Shown piece after piece: positions 7,364 to 16,793 of a stretch of DNA of 64,000 bases. The position numbers were made by a program, and so were the translations under genes. Position 1 is the first letter of the stretch; every line of letters begins with the position of its first letter. The DNA is from Legionella maioricensis (GTDB lineage: Bacteria; Pseudomonadota; Gammaproteobacteria; Legionellales; Legionellaceae), in the NCBI RefSeq assembly GCF_023618015.1, contig NZ_JAJKBJ010000004.1:150401-214400 (forward strand), given 5' to 3'. Below the pieces are notes generated by a model. It ran no database searches. It was not told the origin of the DNA and saw nothing but the letters and a program-made list of their open reading frames with translations.

Positions 7364-9624
7364 TACCTATCCGTCCCTATTCTATCTCTAATTCCATACC
7401 CTGACGAAAACGCGAGCTGTTTTTTATGTCTGCTCTTCTGAGGCCCATCGCATCCATGATAAATCACTACCGATTTATTTCCCAGAGAAATTAACAGCTG
7501 ATGCGTCTCTTTTATTAAAGTTGTTGTGGCAACAAAACCTTCTGCCCCCCAATAAACCACATGAGCTTTTTCTAATTGAAGAGTACTAAATACATGAGCG
7601 GTCTGGGTATCTGATTTATTAAAACTCGAAAAAGGGGAGAAATGACTGTCACTTTCTCTATATTTACCTCGCTCAGCAGGTAAGGATGTGTATAAATAAG
7701 TGCCTGGATCACAAATCAGGTTCTTCCCATCAATTGATAATTCCACAGACAGTTGATCCTGATGCCGGTGAGAAGAATGAACAAGTTTATTACCAATCCA
7801 ACACCTTATAGCTAAATACAAACGAGGTGATCTGAAAAGAAACAAGCCAAAATCAGGATATGCAAGAAGTTTTAGGCCCTCTAATAAACCATCTTCTTTA
7901 ACGGTAAATTCAGTTTTCTGGAGCCGTCCTTCGGGTAAGCCCTGCACATACAATAATTGTTCATGAAATGCTTCAACAGTAGCTATTGTTCCATATTGGG
8001 TCGCTGAATTTAAAATCAGGCCAGGCGATATCTGGTGATGTGCAGCAAGAGCCCTGAGCATGATAGCATCGACCTTATGCCGAGCGACTTGTTGTCCGCC
8101 TAACCAATCAGCAAAATCATTTCGACCAAACATCGCATAGCCATCAACAACAATATGACTGCAATCCAAATGATCTTCCATATAGTAGTTTGCGTGATTG
8201 GACAAAGCATCATAATTATCTAAATTAGTATAACGCTCCCGGGCATCCTTAACCGTCATCACCTGATATACCGGATCCAACTTGAAAAAACGCCCACTGT
8301 CATTATCACCAATTTGAGGGATACTACCATCAGGCTTGGTTATATCCCTTATAAACTCAGCCATACGCTCCATACGCTGCAAGTAGGTTCTTGGAAATGG
8401 ACTGTATTGAATCTGGCCGGTCGGATAAAACGTCAATGGAGCCGGCTGTAACCCTGGCTTGCCACGTCTTTTTTTAAAGTGTTGATGATTATAAGATTTT
8501 AATTTGGCGAGCCTTTCTTCCGTTAACCCCAGTACTACGGCAGTAGCATAATAAACCATTTCAGCTGAAAGACGATGATAGGAAGTTGAGCCCTCAAAAT
8601 TTCCTCCATCTTCATCAAATTGTCTTTCCACTTCAACAATGAGCTCTTGTACGGCAAAAGCCAGCCAAAGATCGGTTTCCTCTGTCGAAGGAAGAGAGGC
8701 TGCAATAAAAACAAGACCGCTAACATTAGCAAGATAATGGTTTGCCCGATCGGGCATCCATTCCAAATTTTCGATAATATAGAGCCCATGCTCATAAATG
8801 CTCTGAGCGAAAAACTCTTCAAAAGATTTGGAACAATTAAACTCAGCAACGTGCAACAAATTCCAGGCTAAGAGCCAATTGGCCGCACGAATGGCGACAT
8901 CCATAGGACAAATCCAATTGACCCCATATCCAGGAGGATTAGTCGCAATAAAATCAAGTATCTGATTTTGAAATTCACTTTTAATACGCGACCGCAACTT
9001 GCTTTTTTCATTCGGAGTACTGGAAAAACAAGCCAGAGCGAGTTGAGGCAAGTGCTGCATACGAGCCAATTCCCAGGGAACTTTCACATCAACGCCTAAT
9101 TCATGGCCAAATTTAATTTTTTTAGACCAGGTTTTTTCAGACCAGCGATAGCCTGATTTAAAGTCTATCTGCCAATCAATAGGAATGTAATCAGGATCGA
9201 CTTGTTGCCAGATTTTTTGGGCCGAGAGTAAATTCGACTTATTAATTCGCTTCCTAAGCCAATGCCCTTGATTATCCGGTTGAATAGAAGGGGCTGATGC
9301 AAAACGGTATTGTTCCAATCCCCTACAATTCATACCGTAAAAAATTTTTACCCACCCCGAGCCAAGCAAATCAAATCGATGCTCCAGATAATGATGAATG
9401 ACCTCTTGTGGAATGCGGCTTGTATCGCGCCACAAATCAGCCTCTTCCCTCTTTAGTAAGCTATTTAAAACAAAGGGCTGATCTTGTTTTTTATAACTGC
9501 CAAAACAAGTATCTCTCGCTAAAAACAACATCATATTTCGTTCACGAAGAACTCGAGCGGACAAGCGTTTAACTAATCCGGAATAACCCGATTCAGAAAT
9601 AATTTGTTTTAAGCGCCCCATCAT
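7363..9624 (-). CDS. Heparinase II/III family protein (alginate-lyase-like fold)
   Basis: A 753-residue protein with the two-part architecture of heparinase II/III-like proteins: an N-terminal alpha/alpha toroid (about residues 100-430, with NHYLANVSGL and NFEGSTSYHRLSAEM, which carries the Asn/Tyr/His residues of PL-type lyases) and a C-terminal beta-sheet domain (about 520-740) with SSHRHQDQLSVELSIDGK and CDPGTYLY, the characteristic heparinase II/III signature. No signal peptide is evident, which is odd for a polysaccharide lyase. Such proteins are recurrent in O-antigen and exopolysaccharide loci beside bi-domain oxidoreductases, where uronate-linked glycan processing is suspected. It overlaps the upstream oxidoreductase gene by ATGA. 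Family assignment is firm; activity is not. Confidence 0.8.
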   Translation of the reverse strand: MMGRLKQIISESGYSGLVKRLSARVLRERNMMLFLARDTCFGSYKKQDQPFVLNSLLKREEADLWRDTSRIPQEVIHHYLEHRFDLLGSGWVKIFYGMNCRGLEQYRFASAPSIQPDNQGHWLRKRINKSNLLSAQKIWQQVDPDYIPIDWQIDFKSGYRWSEKTWSKKIKFGHELGVDVKVPWELARMQHLPQLALACFSSTPNEKSKLRSRIKSEFQNQILDFIATNPPGYGVNWICPMDVAIRAANWLLAWNLLHVAEFNCSKSFEEFFAQSIYEHGLYIIENLEWMPDRANHYLANVSGLVFIAASLPSTEETDLWLAFAVQELIVEVERQFDEDGGNFEGSTSYHRLSAEMVYYATAVVLGLTEERLAKLKSYNHQHFKKRRGKPGLQPAPLTFYPTGQIQYSPFPRTYLQRMERMAEFIRDITKPDGSIPQIGDNDSGRFFKLDPVYQVMTVKDARERYTNLDNYDALSNHANYYMEDHLDCSHIVVDGYAMFGRNDFADWLGGQQVARHKVDAIMLRALAAHHQISPGLILNSATQYGTIATVEAFHEQLLYVQGLPEGRLQKTEFTVKEDGLLEGLKLLAYPDFGLFLFRSPRLYLAIRCWIGNKLVHSSHRHQDQLSVELSIDGKNLICDPGTYLYTSLPAERGKYRESDSHFSPFSSFNKSDTQTAHVFSTLQLEKAHVVYWGAEGFVATTTLIKETHQLLISLGNKSVVIYHGCDGPQKSRHKKQLAFSSGYGIRDRIGTDR

Positions 9625-11777
9625 TCTTTATGTGCACCATCATTACCAATTTGTTTTTCTACCATTAAGCCTATTCTTGCAGATTGGAGCTGCTGCCACC
9701 ATGGGATAGGCCAATCAGCACCATTAATTGCATCGGCAAAAGCCATTAATTCTTCGCGCAGGCCTTTTTCCTGCATTGATGTTTTGAATGACTTGCCTTT
9801 AATCCCATGAGCCTCAAGAGATTTATAGTCAGAGAGAGTGATGAGTTTTCCGTCAACATAGAGATCTCCTATTTCCTTTGGATATTCTTTAAAGCCTAAA
9901 GCCGTATAGGTCAAGCTTGCTACCGAACCATCACTAAAAGTCATGGTGGCAATGAAATTATCATTACGTCCATAATGATGCGACTTTGGAATAATAGAAT
10001 GAGCACTGACTTCTGCTACTTCGGCATTGGCAAAAAAAGTAAACAAATCATAAATATGACATGCTTCACCCAAATTACGCCCCCCACCTTCTGCTCCATG
10101 TACCCAGTGATCTAAAGGGATATAACCTGCGTTCATGCGATAGTTGAGGATAAAAGGCGCACTTCGTTGCTCCAGTAATTCAGCCATGCGCTTTGCATAA
10201 GGTGAAAAACGACGGTTATAACCGGTTAATAATACCGGCAAAGGCTTATCAGTATTTGATGTGACAAATTCATCAAGCGCTGCAAGTTCTGCTGCGGTTA
10301 AGGCAAGAGGTTTTTCTACCAATACATGTTTTCCGGCCTGCATGGCTGCCAAAGCCATAGCTCCATGTTGTTGATGACGAGTCGCAATAATTACCGCATC
10401 GACATCGGGATCACCAAGAACCTCTTCAAAATCAGTCGTACAATAACTCGCGCCAAATTGTTTAGCCACAGCTGCAGCACTATGCCCCGTCCGTGTTGCT
10501 ACTGCTTGCAAAGTAAAACGGTCACTCATGTTTTTTAAATTAGGTAAATGGGCAGAACGTGCAAAAGCACCCGCGCCTAATACGGCAATACGGATTTTTC
10601 CTGCAGTAGAAGCTACTGCAGGCTTTAACCGGATAGTATGAGCTGGTTTCTCCTCACTCTCAGGATAGGTCAAAAGAACCATCATCGGCTTAACAGCAGC
10701 TTCAGTGAGCGAAGCATAAGCTTGTGTCGCTTGAGCAATGGGATATCGAGCAGAGATTAATTGTTCAACCTGTATACGATTCTCAGCTAATAATCGTAAG
10801 TATTCGCCCATATTACGATTTTCTGTCCAACGTACGTAGGCTACCGGATAATCCAGTCCTTGTTCTTCATAGCGATGATCATAACGACCTGGACCATAAG
10901 AACTGGAAATTAAAAAATCAATTTCCTTCACATAAAAATCGGCACGGTTAAGATTTAAACCTACATCACCCACAAGAACTACCCGACCTTTTTTACGACA
11001 CACTTTAAATGCTGTAGAAACTACCGCGTCAGATGGAGTAGCGGCGGTAATAATCACCCCATCCGCACCCAATCCATCAGTCAACCGTGCAACCTGATCA
11101 ATGCTGTCCCCATCATCAGGACAAAGCCCCATGTCCATGCCGAGACTTAAGGCCAAAGCAATTCGCTCTCTATCCACGTCTATCCCGATAGTACGACATC
11201 CATTTGCCTTTAATAACTGAGCAGTCAGTTGCCCAAGAATACCCAAACCAATAATTACAAAGGTTTCACCCAAAGTAGGTTGAGTACGTCGCACGCCTTG
11301 CATGGCAATAGCACCTAAAGTAACTGTAGAAGCACTTTCCCAACTCAATGTCTCGGGCAGGTTCACACATAGGTTTCTTGGCACGCGAATAAATTCTGCA
11401 TGATGAGCACATTGAGCTCCCGCACAGGCAACTCGGTCTCCGACTGCAATATCATGAATATCCGTACCCACTGCGATCACAGTTCCGGTTGCAGAATATC
11501 CAGTAGGATGAGCCGCATCAATTTTCTCTTCCAAAAGACTCCAGGTGCGGCTAAAACCCATGGTCGAAACCATCTTCAGGGTGGTTGCCACTTTTTCTGG
11601 TTGCTTTAGTGCTTTCTTCCATAAAGGAACAGCGCTCGAACGCACACCACTCATCTCAGTACCAACGGACAGACATGAAGTGTGCACGCGTACCAAAACT
11701 TCGCCAGCTCCAACACCCGGTGCAGGAACCTCACCCACAATAGCCTTACCTTTACTGATTAAAACCTGTTTCATCAT
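9621..11777 (-). CDS. Bi-domain oxidoreductase: zinc-type alcohol dehydrogenase fused to Gfo/Idh/MocA
   Basis: A 718-residue fusion. Residues 1 to about 370 are a medium-chain (zinc-type) alcohol dehydrogenase with GVGAGEVLVRVHTSCLSVGTE, the GDRVACAG segment and the nucleotide motif GLGILGQLTAQLL. Residues from about 395 are a Gfo/Idh/MocA oxidoreductase with IAVLGAGAFARSAHLPNL and HVLVEKPLAL. Both nucleotide sites look intact. Such fusions are recurrent in surface-polysaccharide loci, often beside heparinase-like proteins and asparagine-synthase-type amidotransferases, as here. It probably oxidises or isomerises a sugar hydroxyl, but the substrate is unknown. The start overlaps the asnB-like stop by one base (TAATG) and its stop overlaps the heparinase start (ATGA), so the three genes are coupled. 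Confidence 0.85.
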   Translation of the reverse strand: MMKQVLISKGKAIVGEVPAPGVGAGEVLVRVHTSCLSVGTEMSGVRSSAVPLWKKALKQPEKVATTLKMVSTMGFSRTWSLLEEKIDAAHPTGYSATGTVIAVGTDIHDIAVGDRVACAGAQCAHHAEFIRVPRNLCVNLPETLSWESASTVTLGAIAMQGVRRTQPTLGETFVIIGLGILGQLTAQLLKANGCRTIGIDVDRERIALALSLGMDMGLCPDDGDSIDQVARLTDGLGADGVIITAATPSDAVVSTAFKVCRKKGRVVLVGDVGLNLNRADFYVKEIDFLISSSYGPGRYDHRYEEQGLDYPVAYVRWTENRNMGEYLRLLAENRIQVEQLISARYPIAQATQAYASLTEAAVKPMMVLLTYPESEEKPAHTIRLKPAVASTAGKIRIAVLGAGAFARSAHLPNLKNMSDRFTLQAVATRTGHSAAAVAKQFGASYCTTDFEEVLGDPDVDAVIIATRHQQHGAMALAAMQAGKHVLVEKPLALTAAELAALDEFVTSNTDKPLPVLLTGYNRRFSPYAKRMAELLEQRSAPFILNYRMNAGYIPLDHWVHGAEGGGRNLGEACHIYDLFTFFANAEVAEVSAHSIIPKSHHYGRNDNFIATMTFSDGSVASLTYTALGFKEYPKEIGDLYVDGKLITLSDYKSLEAHGIKGKSFKTSMQEKGLREELMAFADAINGADWPIPWWQQLQSARIGLMVEKQIGNDGAHKE

Positions 11778-13681
11778 TAAACCCTTTTAACGTAGGACTT
11801 CCACCACTGAGCTGCATTAAGAAGTGGCCAAATCCGATCTCGTTTTTTACTTTTGAGCATTTTCTCAACTTCACTCCAATCCAGAAGATCGGTCTCCGCA
11901 CAAAACGCTTTTAACTCTTCTGCAGCGACTTGGCCTAAACGATCATCAAACCAATCTTTCATGGGCGCTGCAAATCCCTGTTTTTTTCGATCGATGATTT
12001 CATCAGGTATAACACCACGCACTGCCTTTTTGAGAATGTGCTTAAGGGTGCCATTACGAGTCTTAACTTCTGTGGGGATACTCATCGCCAATTCAACCAC
12101 TTTATGATCCAAAAAGGGAACTCTTCCTTCCAATGAGACGCCCATACTCATTTTGTCTACCCTCATCAATAATAATTCTGGCAACCGCATGTTTAAATCA
12201 ATATAACTCATCCATTCAAGATGGCATTTTGTTTTTGATTTTTCTTCAAAACGTTTACGAATTGGGGCTATTGCTTCCCATGAGGTCCGGTTTTTAAATT
12301 TTTTTCTCATCCGCGGTGATAGCAATGACATTTTCTCAGTTTGTGTATATGACTCCGCACCGCCCCAAAATATGGGCTGGCTACGACTTCCTCTTCTTAA
12401 ATATTCGTAACGCCAATCATATCTAAAATTAAAAAGCCCTAAAGCTTTAACCAGCAGTTTTTTTAAAACTCGGGGGACAGGGATATCATCCACACGTTGT
12501 AATTGCAGTTTCGCTTTCCATTTTGAGTATCCCCAAAACAGTTCATCTGCACCCTCACCCACTTGACAAACAATAACGCCATTATCACGAGCCAGCTTTG
12601 CCACATAATAGCAGGGGATACAAACAGAATCGCCTATTGGTTCATCCTGTAAATGAACCATATGCGGCATAAAATCGATTAAATCTTTTACATTCAACAA
12701 TTTTTCATGATATTCGGCACCTACTTTATCCGCAACTAATTTAGCATGGTGCAATTCATTCTGATAACTTTCATATTGTCCATCATAACCTATGGAAAAG
12801 GTTTTTACCGAGCCTGTATCCCCTTCCGAAAAAAGGGCGGCATTAGTGCTCGAGTCTATACCTCCTGATAAAAAGATACCTACCGGAACATCACTTTCCT
12901 TTAATAATTTTACTGCCGTTTTTAATTCACCTAGCAGCTGCTCGGCTATTTCATTATCTGAACGCTCATGCATGGGCTCAAGATGATCCAAAACATCCCA
13001 ATAGCGATTTTCGCTAATCTGGCCATCTGCTTTGATACACATCCATGAGGCACAAGGTAATTTATGAATACCTTTAAAAAGAGTGTCAGGTGCTGGAACA
13101 GTCAGAAAAGACATATAATGAAAAAAGCCCTCTTCATTTATTTCTCGAACCTGTCCCTCATCCTCCAGTAGTGCTTTTATTTCCGATGCGAAAACGATTC
13201 GGCCATTATGAATACTGTAATACAGCGGTTTAATGCCCAATCGATCACGAATCAACCACAGTTCCTGCTTTCTGCTATCCCAAATAGCAATGGCAAACAT
13301 CCCTCGAAATTTTTGTAAGCAGTCAATTCCCCACTGCTCAAAGGCGTGCAAAACGACCTCTGTATCTGAATGGTCTGTTTTCCAGACATGACCGCCAATT
13401 TCTTCTAACTCTTTACGGATTTCAGCATGGTTATAAATTTCACCATTATAGGTAAGCCAAATGGTTCCATCCTCATTACTCATCGGCTGATTAGCCTTCT
13501 CGGACAAATCAATAATTGATAAACGACGATGACCTAGCCCGACCTTATGATCCGAGGAGATCCAAACTCCTCCGCCATCAGGTCCCCGGTGGATCATAGT
13601 GTCACGTAATTTCACAATGTATGATTCATTTATTTCAAAGGATGAATCATTAAAAGATAATGCTCCTACAATTCCACACAT
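11777..13681 (-). CDS. asnB: Asparagine synthase (glutamine-hydrolysing) family amidotransferase
   Basis: A 634-residue AsnB-type enzyme. The true start is ATG at 13681, because the glutaminase nucleophile must be Cys2 (MCGIVGA); an in-frame TTG 15 bases upstream would bury it. The N-terminal Ntn-type glutaminase domain (to about 210) has RGPDGGG, RLSIIDLS and TYNGEIYN; the synthetase domain has the ATP PP-loop SGGIDSS near 265 and GEGADELFWGY. Although it could make asparagine, its place in an O-antigen operon between a DegT aminotransferase and the bi-domain oxidoreductase suggests that it amidates a carboxylate of the glycan, such as a uronic acid. That role is inference; the fold and catalytic residues are clear. 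Confidence 0.85.
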   Translation of the reverse strand: MCGIVGALSFNDSSFEINESYIVKLRDTMIHRGPDGGGVWISSDHKVGLGHRRLSIIDLSEKANQPMSNEDGTIWLTYNGEIYNHAEIRKELEEIGGHVWKTDHSDTEVVLHAFEQWGIDCLQKFRGMFAIAIWDSRKQELWLIRDRLGIKPLYYSIHNGRIVFASEIKALLEDEGQVREINEEGFFHYMSFLTVPAPDTLFKGIHKLPCASWMCIKADGQISENRYWDVLDHLEPMHERSDNEIAEQLLGELKTAVKLLKESDVPVGIFLSGGIDSSTNAALFSEGDTGSVKTFSIGYDGQYESYQNELHHAKLVADKVGAEYHEKLLNVKDLIDFMPHMVHLQDEPIGDSVCIPCYYVAKLARDNGVIVCQVGEGADELFWGYSKWKAKLQLQRVDDIPVPRVLKKLLVKALGLFNFRYDWRYEYLRRGSRSQPIFWGGAESYTQTEKMSLLSPRMRKKFKNRTSWEAIAPIRKRFEEKSKTKCHLEWMSYIDLNMRLPELLLMRVDKMSMGVSLEGRVPFLDHKVVELAMSIPTEVKTRNGTLKHILKKAVRGVIPDEIIDRKKQGFAAPMKDWFDDRLGQVAAEELKAFCAETDLLDWSEVEKMLKSKKRDRIWPLLNAAQWWKSYVKRV

Positions 13682-13727
13682 AAATTTGATTTCCAATTCT
13701 AATGTTCAATTATCAATAGATAACAAC

Positions 13728-15005
13728 TTATTGTTCTAAAACACATCCTGGATGTTCGTGACTAAATTTTTCTAATAAATGAGTTATATACTGCAGGTCA
13801 TTACCGGTTAGGCGACTATGGCAGGGTAAATTTACTACCTGTTTTGCTATCTGCTCAGCAATAGGATAACTGCCTGCCTGATAATTAAAAACAACATTTT
13901 CCGGAACAGGCGATAATGGCCCATCAAACCACATGCCTAACTCAATGCCTCTGTCTCTAAAGTAGCTAATAGCAAGCTCTCTATCGGTAACCAATATAGA
14001 AACACGGGGAGCCACGGAAAATTCATTACTCTCAGGAGAGCCTGGGGCTAAAAATCGGAGACGAGATAAAGCATCCCTAAGGGTACGTGCATTTTGTTCA
14101 CACGCCGATACAATTTTAAAAAAATCACGCCATTGCAACACGGCTAATCCAGCTTGAATTCCGCCCATTTTTACCAAAAAGTCAGAAGAAACAATCCCCT
14201 CAAACTCTGGTTTAGGAGTAGATGGTCGAAAGAAACGACTTTTAAAGCCGGCATAAAAGACATATTTTTCAAGCAAAGGAGGAAATGAAGGATGATGACA
14301 CCAGGTAGAGATTACCGTTTGCCATAAATCGCGTGTCGATGACCACCATGAGGGTTCATTTAAAGTTGAGTAAAGCTGCTCCACATCCTTGGTCAGTTGC
14401 TGATTATTTACTATTAAAATTCCACCCCAGCCAGCAGAGAGCGTTTTTGATAGCTCCATGGATAATATGGCTGCGTCAGCAAATGTGCCAACATATTGTT
14501 CATTTGCTTTTGATCCCAAGGATAGGGCGCAATCTTCAATGACCAGAATCCCTCGCTCTCTGGCTTGCTCAACAATGGCATTAACTTGAGCAGGCTTACC
14601 CAAAGTATGTTGTATCACTATTGCTTTAACCCGTGGCGATAAACTGGTAAAAATAGCCTGGCTTTCTGCATTTAAGGTATTGGGATTTATGTCAATGTAA
14701 ACAGGTTTTGCTCCAGCAGCAATAACGCCAGTCGGTACGGCCAGACAAGTGTAGGCTGATAATAAGACTTCGTCGCCAGGTCCAATCCCTGCTGCTTTAA
14801 GGCAAGCCGTTAATGAAGATCGGCCGCTGCCAAATGAAAATACCCCTGCACTGTTTGGACAATAGACCTCTTTGATTAACTGGTGTAATTCATTACGTTG
14901 AGAAGTTGAGCTTTTTAAAAAAGCCGTTAACCAAACCCCAATTGCCTGAAAGGAACGACGTAGCGTTATGGAGCCAAAATAAAGAGATATTTTTCTTTTA
15001 TGCAT
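13728..15005 (-). CDS. DegT/DnrJ/EryC1 family PLP-dependent aminotransferase
   Basis: A 425-residue PLP enzyme of the sugar aminotransferase family. FSFGSGRSSLTACLKAAGIG and GDEVLLSAYTCLAVPTGVIA form the cofactor and substrate region, VIEDCALSLG carries the PLP-contacting aspartate, and MELSKTLSAGWGG holds the Schiff-base lysine, although that segment is unusual (SKTLSAGWGG rather than HKxxxxGEGG). An N-terminal extension of about 50 residues precedes the conserved core. Members of this branch occur in O-antigen loci and some act on non-nucleotide substrates. Its start overlaps the upstream glycosyltransferase stop (TAATG). Substrate unknown; it may supply an amino group for a glycan decoration with the asnB-like neighbour. 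Confidence 0.75.
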   Translation of the reverse strand: MHKRKISLYFGSITLRRSFQAIGVWLTAFLKSSTSQRNELHQLIKEVYCPNSAGVFSFGSGRSSLTACLKAAGIGPGDEVLLSAYTCLAVPTGVIAAGAKPVYIDINPNTLNAESQAIFTSLSPRVKAIVIQHTLGKPAQVNAIVEQARERGILVIEDCALSLGSKANEQYVGTFADAAILSMELSKTLSAGWGGILIVNNQQLTKDVEQLYSTLNEPSWWSSTRDLWQTVISTWCHHPSFPPLLEKYVFYAGFKSRFFRPSTPKPEFEGIVSSDFLVKMGGIQAGLAVLQWRDFFKIVSACEQNARTLRDALSRLRFLAPGSPESNEFSVAPRVSILVTDRELAISYFRDRGIELGMWFDGPLSPVPENVVFNYQAGSYPIAEQIAKQVVNLPCHSRLTGNDLQYITHLLEKFSHEHPGCVLEQ

Positions 15006-16273
15006 TAAATCTGCCTCAATCTCACCTTTTCTTGAACAGACATGAAAATATCAGCAATTTGATTCATGGTGGTTTCTACGGAAAAAATGACCTCAGCCCG
15101 TTTACGCCCAGCCATTCCCATTTGCAGACGTAACTCCTTATTATTGATTAGCGCACTGAGATATTCTTTAAATTGAGAAGTATCGGCAGCCTGCGTTTTA
15201 GGATCGAGGGGAACAAGAAATCCTGTTTCATTATGGACTACAGCTTCTGGAATTCCCCCGCTCAGGGTAGCTACCACAGGAAGTTTTGCGGCCATAGCCT
15301 CCTTGATCGAAAGTCCCATACAGGCTCTTTGGCAAAATGAAGGCGCAACTACTATATCCGCAGCACTATACAAAGACTGTTGAATAGAGAATGGAAAATT
15401 TTGAAAAATGGTTATTTGATCAGGGAATCTTTTCATCAGCTCAGATGCATCGGTTGATAAATCTCCTGTAGCTCCGGCTAAAATCAATTTTATATGGGGT
15501 GCATCGTTCAATAATTCCGGCATGATCTGCAACAAAACATCTAATCCCATATCTTTTACAAATCGGCCCATAAAAAGAATGACTACATCGTCTTGTTTTA
15601 TTTTATGTTCAGCACGAAATTTGTCCCGCAGAGCACTGTGATCCTCATTAGCCAAATCAACACCCAGATAAACGGTTTTAACTGACCTGTCTATGCCCAT
15701 CGTTTTGAAGCTTCTGGCACAATGATCGCTAGAGGCCCAAACAACCGCGGGAAGATCCATTGATTTTTTAACTAAGGCTTGTCGAGATTTCATAAACTCT
15801 GGTGAACTGTACATCTCCCCAAAAATAGTAAGGGCAATGCCACGTTTACGTCTCCAGTGATGGGCCAGGGGTACCATTTCAAAATGAGCGTTGCTCTCAT
15901 AAAAATTAACGACCTGACTGTTATGTCGTTCGGCAACTCGATGAACAAGAATAGCTTTCAGAGATTCTCCTATTAAACTCCGAGCCCCCACCCCTGCTGG
16001 CATCATATCGCGAATAACCCTGGATATCAGTCTCCAGTTAAGTGGATTTAAAAGTCTAAAAAGATGACGCTTGATATTATGACGGTAAACAGTTGCCCCG
16101 GAGATTTTTTCTACTTCGTCAACATTACTAAAGGTGATGACCGCAACGTCCTCAGCCCCCCGTTCTTTTAAACCAGGAACTAAAGAAGCCAGATGTGTTG
16201 CTATCCCACCGAAAGGAGGAGGATACCCACCAACCAAAAGAACGCGTAGTTGATTACAGCTCTGTGATTTCAT
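15005..16273 (-). CDS. Glycosyltransferase family 4 protein
   Basis: A 422-residue GT-B enzyme. VLLVGGYPPPFGGIATHLAS is a standard GT4 N-terminal loop, VILFMGRFVKDMGLDVLLQI starts the donor domain, and APSFCQRACMGLSIKEAMAA with GGIPEAV follows. In the usual EX7E motif the second glutamate is present (KEAMA) but the residue eight positions before it is alanine, not glutamate, so the pair is incomplete. The gene lies 16 bases downstream of the phosphoribosyltransferase-like gene and overlaps the DegT gene (TAATG). Probably transfers perosamine or another sugar made by its neighbours; the specificity is not readable. Confidence 0.75.
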   Translation of the reverse strand: MKSQSCNQLRVLLVGGYPPPFGGIATHLASLVPGLKERGAEDVAVITFSNVDEVEKISGATVYRHNIKRHLFRLLNPLNWRLISRVIRDMMPAGVGARSLIGESLKAILVHRVAERHNSQVVNFYESNAHFEMVPLAHHWRRKRGIALTIFGEMYSSPEFMKSRQALVKKSMDLPAVVWASSDHCARSFKTMGIDRSVKTVYLGVDLANEDHSALRDKFRAEHKIKQDDVVILFMGRFVKDMGLDVLLQIMPELLNDAPHIKLILAGATGDLSTDASELMKRFPDQITIFQNFPFSIQQSLYSAADIVVAPSFCQRACMGLSIKEAMAAKLPVVATLSGGIPEAVVHNETGFLVPLDPKTQAADTSQFKEYLSALINNKELRLQMGMAGRKRAEVIFSVETTMNQIADIFMSVQEKVRLRQI

Positions 16274-16289
16274 TAAATGACCTTAACTA

Positions 16290-16793
16290 TTAGTGATTTC
16301 CTTGAACCAGACTTCCCAATACTTTTTCGGGGCCAGAGCCAATACCATAACCCACTGCTACTTCTGAGCCCAATTCAAAGGCGACATACTTTAAAGGCAA
16401 ATCAACTGCCAGTTGGGAAGGTTTTATGCCAAGCGCACACATTGTCAGACTTTCTGGTTGACGCAATCCGATCAAATCAAGCACATAACGTGGCGTTCGA
16501 CCGCTAACCACAATGCCTTCAATTATCAAAACATGGCGATCAAACAAGGGTTCATTGATATCTTGTGTTATGCGAACTTCTCCAGAAGGAGTGCCCTTTG
16601 AATAACTGCTAAATCCTAAAAAGTGCAGCCGAGTTGGAATAGTCAGTTTTCTCACAAGATCGGCACAAAATAAACTGGCGCTATTAATCAGACAGATCAC
16701 ATCAAGGGTTTTACCTTCGTAATCGGCACTGATTTGTTTGGCCAGCTCATCAACTCGTTGCTGTATCTGCTCTGCGGGAATAAGTACGCTCAT
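16290..16793 (-). CDS. Hypoxanthine phosphoribosyltransferase-like protein, probably catalytically inactive
   Basis: A 167-residue protein clearly homologous to hypoxanthine phosphoribosyltransferases: it begins [19 protein letters not shown], keeps the flexible-loop [14 protein letters not shown] and ends with [14 protein letters not shown]. The PRPP-binding and catalytic positions are altered. In the usual VEDIIDSG loop the sequence is IEGIVVSG (residues 91-98), so both aspartates become Gly93 and Val96. The metal-binding aspartate of GYGLDY becomes Gly152, and the pyrophosphate loop LKGS becomes INSA near residue 37. The fold is kept but ordinary transferase chemistry looks impossible. It overlaps gmd (ATGA), so it is co-expressed with GDP-sugar synthesis and may bind or regulate a purine nucleotide or nucleotide sugar. 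That role is a hypothesis. Confidence 0.8.
   Translation of the reverse strand: MSVLIPAEQIQQRVDELAKQISADYEGKTLDVICLINSASLFCADLVRKLTIPTRLHFLGFSSYSKGTPSGEVRITQDINEPLFDRHVLIIEGIVVSGRTPRYVLDLIGLRQPESLTMCALGIKPSQLAVDLPLKYVAFELGSEVAVGYGIGSGPEKVLGSLVQGNH

Noticed and set aside
8535..8849. 104-codon open frame inside the heparinase-like gene
   Set aside because: It lies in another frame of a clear coding region and shows no family features.
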